Assembly: GCA_002329125.1 (NCBI GenBank) | Contig: DCXX01000056.1 | Coordinates: 1-7,456 of the forward strand | Length of the DNA stretch: 7,456 bases | Origin: Fidelibacterota bacterium UBA2125 | Lineage (GTDB): Bacteria; Fidelibacterota; Marinisomatia; Marinisomatales; S15-B10 | Reading direction: 5' to 3' | Part shown: in pieces, positions 1-5,180 of the stretch | How the letters are laid out: each line of letters opens with the position of its first letter | Position numbering within the stretch: position 1 is the first letter of the stretch | Translations under genes and position numbers: made by a program | The notes under the pieces: model-generated | Seen by the model: the letters and a program-made list of their open reading frames with translations, nothing else | What the model was told of the DNA's origin: nothing | Databases searched by the model: none

Positions 1-424
1 ATTCAGCCAGCATGACCATAAGCCCGCCAGGGGTACCCGGCGTTACAGCTGAAAGAGGTCCGAATTGGGGTGGATACTTAAGATTTTTTTCCTTATAAAA
101 TTCAGGAGTAGCTCCTGTAGGAGCAACACCCAGTGCATTTATCCCAATCACTTTATTAGTTTTCGGATTATAAATCAGCGCTTGGGTCTCTCCACCCCAG
201 CTAAGGACATCATACATAGTTGCTGTGGCCGCCAGCATGGCACAGGCGGCATCTATAGCATTTCCACCCTGGGTAAAAATGGTTGCACCAGCTGTTGCCC
301 CCAAAGGCTTTCCTGTAATGGCCATCCAATGTCGCCCGTGAAGGACGGGTTTTATCGTTCTTTGTGCATATAGAACCGAAAACAAAAGAAGGAAAATAAT
401 TACTTTGATTTTAAACCTTGTCAT
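1..424 (-). CDS. Gamma-glutamyltransferase-family protein, N-terminal part (3' end beyond the window)
   Basis: Only the first 141 residues are present and the frame is open to the left edge. Family members are Ntn-hydrolases that cleave and transfer gamma-glutamyl groups (glutathione and related amides), usually in the periplasm or outside the cell. Residues 1-20 form a signal peptide: basic MTRFKIK, a hydrophobic core, and a likely cleavage site after LYA. The family's N-terminal signature follows: AITGKPLGATAGA at about 35-47, GGNAIDAACAMLAAT at about 53-67, WGGETQALIYNP at about 76-87, and GPLSAVTPGTPGG at about 122-134. The start is the ATG at 424-422, supported by a strong Shine-Dalgarno (TGAGGTG, 437-431) six bases upstream. 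The gene lies beyond a terminator, so it is probably transcribed separately from the M16 genes. The autoprocessing Thr and the small subunit lie outside the window, so catalytic competence cannot be judged. The WGGE segment differs from the GGGF-type motif of textbook enzymes, so this may be a GGT-like subgroup of unknown substrate. Confidence 0.85.
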   Translation of the reverse strand, partial: MTRFKIKVIIFLLLFSVLYAQRTIKPVLHGRHWMAITGKPLGATAGATIFTQGGNAIDAACAMLAATATMYDVLSWGGETQALIYNPKTNKVIGINALGVAPTGATPEFYKEKNLKYPPQFGPLSAVTPGTPGGLMVMLAE

Positions 425-484
425 TTGTCTCACCTCACAAATATTGAACATTGTTGAGAAGTCTGTTAGAATGTAACGGAAGAA

Positions 485-512
485 TTAAAAAAGGGCAACA
501 TTGTTGCCCTTT
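485..512 (-). terminator. Intrinsic terminator after the M16 peptidase pair
   Basis: The sequence holds a perfect inverted repeat. GGGCAACA (493-500) pairs with TGTTGCCC (502-509), and AAA/TTT flanks (490-492 and 510-512) extend the stem to 11 bp. The nominal loop is one base, so the real loop probably opens one or two A-T pairs. Read on the minus strand the hairpin is followed by six T and then AATT (492-485), the layout of a Rho-independent terminator. It lies 57 nt past the stop codon of the second M16 gene. The plus-strand side has only TTT followed by GATC, so termination in that direction is not supported. Confidence 0.85.
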
Positions 513-568
513 GATCAATATAAAGTTGGATTCAGAAAATTTAATCTAAAAAAGTCGATGCAAAGTAA

Positions 569-1936
569 TTAATAAGGATCATCTTTGTAGAAAGCTTCAT
601 CAAAATTAGCAATGTCTTTTACCTTGTCCTTTGCAATTTCCTGGTTGCCAACGATGACGAGAACAAAATTTTCCGGCCGATAGTATTTTCTGGCAATCTC
701 ATTGGCTTCCTCAAGAGTTACAGCATTTCTTTCAATTATTACATTTTCCCTATCGGAAATAGTAAATCCGTAATAATCCATGTTAGCAATCAAGCTAGCA
801 TAGGTTGCTGGGGACTCGAAGCGCAACGGATATGAGCCAGAAAAATAGGCTTGGGCCTTAGAAAGTTCATTTTCAGTAAGACCAGAATCTACAAGTTTCT
901 CCATTTCTCCAATTATCAAATCATAGGTGTTTCTTACTTCTTCTACCCGGGTAGATGTGGAAATAGCTATAGCGCCAAAATCTCGATTGCTTTCCCAACT
1001 GCTTCTGATGCCGTATGTTTTACCCCCTTCAGCTCGTACCGATTTAGACAGCCTTGATGAAAAATGCCCCCCGAAAATATAGTTTACCAAATTCAAGCCA
1101 TGGCGTTCATCTGAATTAACTGGAAGTGCTTTGAATCCGATAGCAATTGTAGCTTGTTCCAGTTCGGGATTATTCACTAAACGAAATCGAATACCATCAA
1201 TATGGGTAAACACAATATTTTTTCTTGTAGCCTTGGCACCATTTGATTTCCATTCTCTGAGTGCATTCTCCACAAGTTCATTAGCCATTGAAGTATCAAA
1301 ATCACCAATTAAGACAAATACGGCATTGTCTGGTCTGAGGTTTGAGTAAAATTCTTTTGCATCGTCAAGGCTAATATTCTTGAGGGTGCTTTTCGTCATC
1401 ATGTTTCCGGCTGGTGTATCTCCGAAAGCCAATTTTGTCAGGTGAGCTTGGGCTACGGTACCAGCATCACTATACCAAGTTTTGATGCCTTCTTGAGTCT
1501 GTTTCTTCAACAGTTTCCACTCATTTTTAGGAAAAGTAGGATGTAATACCATATCAGCCATTAATTCGAGTCCAGTTTTGAGATCTTCCTTCAAAAAACG
1601 TCCAGTAATGGTGGTGTACTCATTACCGCTGGAGGCTGAAAGCGATCCTCCAGTTGATTCTATAGCTTCGGACAGTTCATCCGCGGAGTAGTTTTTAGTA
1701 CCCTTAGAAAGCATATCCACAGCCATACTTGCAACCCCTTCTTTGCTATTCGCCGCATCAAAATTACCCAATGGAATTAGAAGTTGAAAAAAAACAGCGG
1801 GTTGTTCGTGATGCTCAGCTGTGTAAACCGTCAGACCATTTTCAAGACTATGTTTTTCCAATTCAGGATATTTTATTTTCATATCCTGTGGGGTTATAAG
1901 ATTGAAGAAAAAGCTAATGAAAATCAATTTTTTCAT
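569..1936 (-). CDS. M16B peptidase-like protein, non-catalytic (substrate-binding) subunit
   Basis: This 455-residue protein has the two-lobed M16B fold seen in mitochondrial processing peptidase subunits and bacterial relatives. A short signal-like segment (about 1-17, MKKLIFISFFFNLITPQ) suggests export. The N-terminal lobe starts with HSLENGLTVY (about 29-38). The zinc-binding helix is degenerate: where the partner has H-L-F-E-H, this protein has S70-M-A-V73-D74, so it should not bind zinc or cleave peptides alone. The C-terminal lobe keeps the substrate-binding motif, FGGHFSSRL at 288-296 and R301 with Y308 seven residues apart, as in the M16 Arg/Tyr pair. The ATG at 1936 lies two bases after the stop of the upstream M16 gene and has a strong Shine-Dalgarno, so the two are probably made in matched amounts. 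The likely role, inferred, is to hold substrate for the HxxEH-bearing partner in a heterodimer. A chaperone-like or purely structural role is the alternative. Confidence 0.9.
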   Translation of the reverse strand: MKKLIFISFFFNLITPQDMKIKYPELEKHSLENGLTVYTAEHHEQPAVFFQLLIPLGNFDAANSKEGVASMAVDMLSKGTKNYSADELSEAIESTGGSLSASSGNEYTTITGRFLKEDLKTGLELMADMVLHPTFPKNEWKLLKKQTQEGIKTWYSDAGTVAQAHLTKLAFGDTPAGNMMTKSTLKNISLDDAKEFYSNLRPDNAVFVLIGDFDTSMANELVENALREWKSNGAKATRKNIVFTHIDGIRFRLVNNPELEQATIAIGFKALPVNSDERHGLNLVNYIFGGHFSSRLSKSVRAEGGKTYGIRSSWESNRDFGAIAISTSTRVEEVRNTYDLIIGEMEKLVDSGLTENELSKAQAYFSGSYPLRFESPATYASLIANMDYYGFTISDRENVIIERNAVTLEEANEIARKYYRPENFVLVIVGNQEIAKDKVKDIANFDEAFYKDDPY

Positions 1937-1938
1937 TC

Positions 1939-3294
1939 CTATCCTCCAACAAATAAGGACGCGATTCGCATTAACAGTTTTTTACCAAAGGTCAAGTCTT
2001 CAGGGGCAATGTGCATAACCATCAAATTTTCGTCGTTAAAATAACTGTTTGCCACCCTCTGCAGATCTGCGCTTGTTACACTGGAAAAACGTTCAATTTC
2101 TTTTTCATATTCGTGGTAATCTCCATACATCATTTCAGCATTGCCCAGACTGTTGGCCAGTGACCCAGCGGAATATCGTTGAAATACTTTCTCAGCAAGA
2201 AGTTGTTTCCGTGCTTTTGTTAGCTCATGATCAGTAACACCATTTAGTTTAATTGATGTTAATTCATCAATGATGGTAGCCTCAATTTTTTGAGGCTTAA
2301 CGTGAGGAAAATAAAAAGCAAAATAAAGAAAAAATCCTGGACCTTTTCGGGTAAATGTTTGCCCGGCTGAAAAGAGTGCTATTTTATCCTTACGGACAAG
2401 GCGCTGATGTAACCGAGAACTTTCACCACCAGACAAAATACTATTGAGTACTTCCAAAGCCTGGATATCCGCATGTTTTGCCGAAGGTATTTGGTATCCC
2501 ATAAAAGTAACTGGAATATCAAAGGAGGATTTTTCGAGTAATGTAATTTTTTCCTCACGATCCGGAACGGAAAGATCCGGATCTGGCGGAAGATTTTGTG
2601 ACGGCGGAATGGGACCAAAATATGTTTCTGTAAGGCTTTTCGTTTTACTGGGATCCACATCACCAACGATGATCAATACAGCATTGTTAGGAGCGTAGAA
2701 CATATCATAAAAAGCTTGACATGTAGCAACTGAAACTGTATCGAGTTGTTCCATTATACCAATGGGTGTTTCCGCATAGGGGTGACCTTCTGGAACTGAA
2801 TTGCGCATGAATTTTAATATGAGTTTTGAAATAGGGTCGGCGCTACGTTGGCGTTCTTCTTCGTGCACCACTTCTCTTTCAGTATCCAATATTTCCTGGT
2901 TCAAAACCAGATTCTGCATGCGATCAGCTTCCATCTTTATAACAAGCTCTAATTTCCCTGATGGAAGGCGTTCATAATAGATGGTGTGATCATTGTTTGT
3001 ACCTGCATTGTTATCACCGCCTACCTCATCGAGCTGACGATCAAAATCCCCATCAGGAATCGACTCTGTACCGCGAAACATCATATGCTCAAACAGATGT
3101 GCTGTACCACGAATACCATCCCATTCGTCATGACTACCCACATCATACCAAAGATTAATGGATACCACGGGAATAGCGTGTTTTTCCATAACAATTACTT
3201 TCAGGCCGTTGTCCAAGGTAAAATCAACGATATCTCCTTCACCGGCAAATAAGGCGCTTACAAAAAGAAAAAGAAAATGTTTACGAAACTTCAA
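1939..3294 (-). CDS. M16B zinc metallopeptidase, catalytic subunit (inverzincin HxxEH)
   Basis: With the start chosen here the protein has 451 residues. The zinc motif is H66-L-F-E69-H70 inside GTAHLFEHMMFRGT. The third ligand is expected about 76 residues on and fits E146 in EVVHEEERQR (141-150). The C-terminal lobe has GGESSRL (289-295) and R301, but Leu-Phe (307-308) stands where the substrate-binding Tyr is usual. This matches the catalytic half of a heterodimer with the gene just downstream. Start choice: the open frame extends upstream to 3438, but those codons lie in a tRNA gene and its 3' flank, so that extension is rejected. No in-frame ATG exists between the tRNA and the mature domain. 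TTG at 3294 gives an ideal signal peptide (KFRK, then a hydrophobic run to about residue 17) but lacks a clear Shine-Dalgarno. TTG at 3327 is a weaker alternative. The product is probably periplasmic or envelope-bound and cleaves peptides or unfolded proteins; the substrate is unknown. MlpA-type M16 genes also lie near pnp in Bacillus. Confidence 0.9.
   Translation of the reverse strand: MKFRKHFLFLFVSALFAGEGDIVDFTLDNGLKVIVMEKHAIPVVSINLWYDVGSHDEWDGIRGTAHLFEHMMFRGTESIPDGDFDRQLDEVGGDNNAGTNNDHTIYYERLPSGKLELVIKMEADRMQNLVLNQEILDTEREVVHEEERQRSADPISKLILKFMRNSVPEGHPYAETPIGIMEQLDTVSVATCQAFYDMFYAPNNAVLIIVGDVDPSKTKSLTETYFGPIPPSQNLPPDPDLSVPDREEKITLLEKSSFDIPVTFMGYQIPSAKHADIQALEVLNSILSGGESSRLHQRLVRKDKIALFSAGQTFTRKGPGFFLYFAFYFPHVKPQKIEATIIDELTSIKLNGVTDHELTKARKQLLAEKVFQRYSAGSLANSLGNAEMMYGDYHEYEKEIERFSSVTSADLQRVANSYFNDENLMVMHIAPEDLTFGKKLLMRIASLFVGG
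1942..1947 (-). promoter_or_regulatory. Shine-Dalgarno inside the last codons of the upstream M16 gene
   Basis: On the minus strand the sequence reads GTTGGAGGATAGGAATG. GGAGGA (1947-1942) is both the Gly-Gly codon pair ending the catalytic M16 subunit and the ribosome binding site for the second subunit. The stop TAG (1941-1939) and the start ATG (1936-1934) are separated by two bases. This arrangement favours translational coupling, which would suit an obligate heterodimer. Confidence 0.8.
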
Positions 3295-3370
3295 TGTTAG
3301 GAATTCAGTAAATCTAAGTGGTTCCAATTGTGCCCTGATTATGCAATAGATTTGGACTAGAGAATATATG

Positions 3371-3444
3371 TCGGAGCGGCGAGATTTGAACTCGCGACCC
3401 CTGCAACCCCATTGCAGTGCGCTGCCGGACTGCGCCACGCTCCG
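3371..3444 (-). tRNA. tRNA-Pro (anticodon GGG)
   Basis: A 74-nt cloverleaf folds completely on the minus strand. The acceptor stem is CGGAGCG with CGCTCCG. The D arm is GCGC, a 9-nt loop containing GG, then GCGC. The anticodon stem is CTGCA/TGCAG around the loop ATGGGGT, which puts GGG at positions 34-36 (plus-strand 3408-3410) with G37 next to it, as expected for the m1G37 modification. The variable loop has 5 nt, and the T arm is GCGAG, TTCAAAT, CTCGC. The C1-G72 pair and discriminator A73 are proline identity features. The 3' CCA is not encoded (CATA follows), so it must be added after transcription. The tRNA reads CCC and CCU codons. It lies 87 nt after the merR stop codon and may share that transcript, because I see no clear promoter of its own. 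Confidence 0.97.
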
Positions 3445-3531
3445 ATCAGTATCCGAAATTTAGCTAATAACTCACTTTTCATGTTATTTTTGATAAATTC
3501 CTGAAAATAATAATTTGGAGAGTATTGAAGC

Positions 3532-3879
3532 CTAACTGTCGAGGCTTTTAAGAAGTGATTGAAGTTCTTTTTTGATACTCTTAACCAGCTTTCGATATTT
3601 TAAAGTATCAGCATCAGAAGTAGAAACGTCCACGTTACCAGCTTTGAGCCTTTCCCTCGCCCCTTCAATAGTGTATTTTTGATTATAAAGAAGATCCTTG
3701 ACCTTTAGAATGGTGTCAATATCTGATTGGCGATAACTTCGATTACCGGCTCTGTTTTTCTTGGGATGAAGCATGGGAAACTCTGTTTCCCAATATCGGA
3801 GAACATACTGTTTCAGCTGAGTGATTTCGCTCACTTCGCTGATAGAGTAATACAGTTTCTCGATTTTCTTTTCCGCCAT
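3532..3879 (-). CDS. Small MerR-family DNA-binding regulator
   Basis: The 115-residue protein has the MerR winged-helix DNA-binding domain. The helix-turn-helix spans about 11-31 (YSISEVSEITQLKQYVLRYWE). The wing follows at about 43-55, with GNRSYRQSDID matching the usual R.Y...D pattern. A helical segment, KVKDLLYNQKYTIEGARERL, covers about 59-78. The tail (about 92-115) is charged and helical, probably a short dimerising coiled coil. There are no cysteines and no ligand-binding domain, so this is not a metal or redox sensor of the MerR/SoxR kind, and what it senses or regulates cannot be read from the sequence. ATG at 3879 is the natural start, because the conserved domain begins ten residues later. 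No good Shine-Dalgarno precedes it, but a sigma70-like promoter does. A tRNA-Pro follows after 87 nt. I recall the same pairing of a small MerR gene and tRNA-Pro in proteobacterial genomes, downstream of pheT-ihfA. Confidence 0.88.
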   Translation of the reverse strand: MAEKKIEKLYYSISEVSEITQLKQYVLRYWETEFPMLHPKKNRAGNRSYRQSDIDTILKVKDLLYNQKYTIEGARERLKAGNVDVSTSDADTLKYRKLVKSIKKELQSLLKSLDS

Positions 3880-3903
3880 GGGATTTGCTTAAAGCTTTAC
3901 TTG

Positions 3904-3932
3904 ATATTAACGAAAAAGATCCCATCGTTCAA
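3904..3932 (-). promoter_or_regulatory. Candidate sigma70-type promoter for merR (and possibly tRNA-Pro)
   Basis: Reading the minus strand, TTGAAC (3932-3927) and TAATAT (3909-3904) are separated by exactly 17 bp. Each matches the -35 or -10 consensus at four of six positions. Transcription would start near 3897, leaving a leader of roughly 17 nt before the merR ATG at 3879. The site lies in the 66-nt gap after the aminotransferase gene. This is a pattern match only, in an AT-rich gap where chance matches are possible. Confidence 0.45.
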
Positions 3933-3945
3933 CAACTTCTTAAAT

Positions 3946-5154
3946 TTACTTCATGAACCGGTTTATGCGGTCAAATGCTTCCTCAAGGATCTCTGTTCCC
4001 GGGAGAAACACAAGCCGTACATGACCACTACCATATTCACGACTGAAGCCTGAACCGTGTACCAGAAGCACATGTTCCTCGTGAAGAAGGTCCAGAACAA
4101 ACTGTTTGTCGTCCTTTGCCCACTTTTCCCGGGTCAGTTTTGGAAACATGTAAAAAGCGCCATCAGGTGTTTCAGTCTCCATGCCGTCTATATCATTAAT
4201 TCGTGTCACACAATAATCCCGCTGTTCCAGAAGCTTTTGACGGTATTCGCCCATCCAATCCCGGGGACCCGTGAGCCCAGCTAAATAGCCGTATTGAGCT
4301 GGTGTGGAAGCACAAAGTCTACTTCTGAGAAGGCGTTCAACACCGTCGCGAACCTGTGAGAGTCGTCCCTCAGGATCATGAAACGCCATATAACCAACGC
4401 GCCACCCCGGTGCATAGAATACTTTAGAAACTCCATTTAGCGTAATGACCGGTAATGTTTCAGACAAGGAAGCAGTGGAAATATGTGAATCAGAAAAGTT
4501 ATAGCCGTCATAAATCTCGTCGGAGAGAACGGTGCAATGAGGTGCTTTTGATGCCACCTCTATGAGACGTATTAAATCACTCTCTGATGCTATCCCTCCC
4601 GTAGGGTTATTGGGATTAATGACAGTCAGAAGTTTTACACTGCGATCAAGTTTGGATTCAAGATCATCAAAATCAATTTTCCAGCCATCTTCACTTTTCA
4701 GGCGATATTCTATTACCTTTCCATCAAAAAGGGGCGGATAAGCCATATAGGGCGGATAATGAGGCCCCGGTGCAAGTACTATGTCTCCAGGCTCAAGAAA
4801 AGAGGCAAAGAGGATCTGTAGGGCTTCTGTGACGCCGGCGGTGACATAGACATCATCAACAGAACATTCCCACCCACCGTTTGGTTTTTTTCGCTCTTCT
4901 TCGGCAATAGAATCTCTCAATTCAGGAACGCCGTAAGAGGGTGAATAACCGTTCTTCTGGTCCCTCAGAGCTAATTCAACCGCCTCAACCATGTGAGCAG
5001 GCGTGGGAAAACCTTCATAGGCGAGAGGATCTCCAATATTGAGCTTGATGATTCGGTGCCCCTGTTTTTCCAATTCTGTGGCGGGGACTACCACATCCCG
5101 TATAGCATATTCGATACCCGCAGCACGCTGGCTGACGGGTATCTTAGCTGTCAT
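3946..5154 (-). CDS. PLP-dependent class I/II aminotransferase, alanine aminotransferase-like (AlaT/AlaA type)
   Basis: The full-length 402-residue protein is a fold-type I aminotransferase. Expected cofactor residues are visible: N180-P-N-N-P-T-G186, D212 with Y215 in SDEIYDGY (pyridine nitrogen and phenol oxygen contacts), the Schiff-base lysine K244 in NGVSKVFYAPGWRVGY, and R380 in VRLVFLP, which should bind the substrate carboxylate. LNIGDP (38-43) near the N-terminus and VHGSGF (365-370) near the C-terminus are typical of alanine and related glutamate-pyruvate aminotransferases. From memory, the overall pattern, including the ending EILEEAFDRINRFM, is closer to archaeal alanine aminotransferases such as that of Pyrococcus than to E. 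coli AlaA. The probable reaction is alanine + 2-oxoglutarate to pyruvate + glutamate in the cytoplasm. Aspartate or branched-chain activity is not excluded. The ATG at 5154 lies 26 nt after the pnp stop, with AAAGGAA (5171-5165) as Shine-Dalgarno at a rather long 10-nt spacing. It is likely cotranscribed with pnp, but I see no functional reason for the pairing. Confidence 0.9.
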   Translation of the reverse strand: MTAKIPVSQRAAGIEYAIRDVVVPATELEKQGHRIIKLNIGDPLAYEGFPTPAHMVEAVELALRDQKNGYSPSYGVPELRDSIAEEERKKPNGGWECSVDDVYVTAGVTEALQILFASFLEPGDIVLAPGPHYPPYMAYPPLFDGKVIEYRLKSEDGWKIDFDDLESKLDRSVKLLTVINPNNPTGGIASESDLIRLIEVASKAPHCTVLSDEIYDGYNFSDSHISTASLSETLPVITLNGVSKVFYAPGWRVGYMAFHDPEGRLSQVRDGVERLLRSRLCASTPAQYGYLAGLTGPRDWMGEYRQKLLEQRDYCVTRINDIDGMETETPDGAFYMFPKLTREKWAKDDKQFVLDLLHEEHVLLVHGSGFSREYGSGHVRLVFLPGTEILEEAFDRINRFMK

Positions 5155-5180
5155 ATATACGTTATTCCTTTGTTAGGCGC

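Noticed and set aside
65..373. A 102-codon plus-strand frame over the gamma-glutamyltransferase start region
   Set aside because: The opposite strand encodes a signal peptide and clear GGT motifs with a good Shine-Dalgarno; the plus-strand product resembles nothing and is an antisense shadow.
425..484. Promoter for the gamma-glutamyltransferase gene
   Set aside because: A promoter is expected here because a terminator lies upstream, but no -35/-10 pair with reasonable spacing stood out, so I did not call one.
441..509. ACATTGTT occurs both in the GGT leader and inside the terminator hairpin
   Set aside because: Eight AT-rich bases repeated twice are likely chance; the copy in the leader has no matching stem partner.
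3445..3531. Separate promoter or terminator between merR and tRNA-Pro
   Set aside because: The 87 nt are AT-rich but show neither a hairpin with a T run nor a convincing -35/-10 pair.
3743..3925. A minus-strand frame overlapping the merR start
   Set aside because: It overlaps merR in another frame, has no recognisable domain, and would compete with the clear MerR helix-turn-helix.
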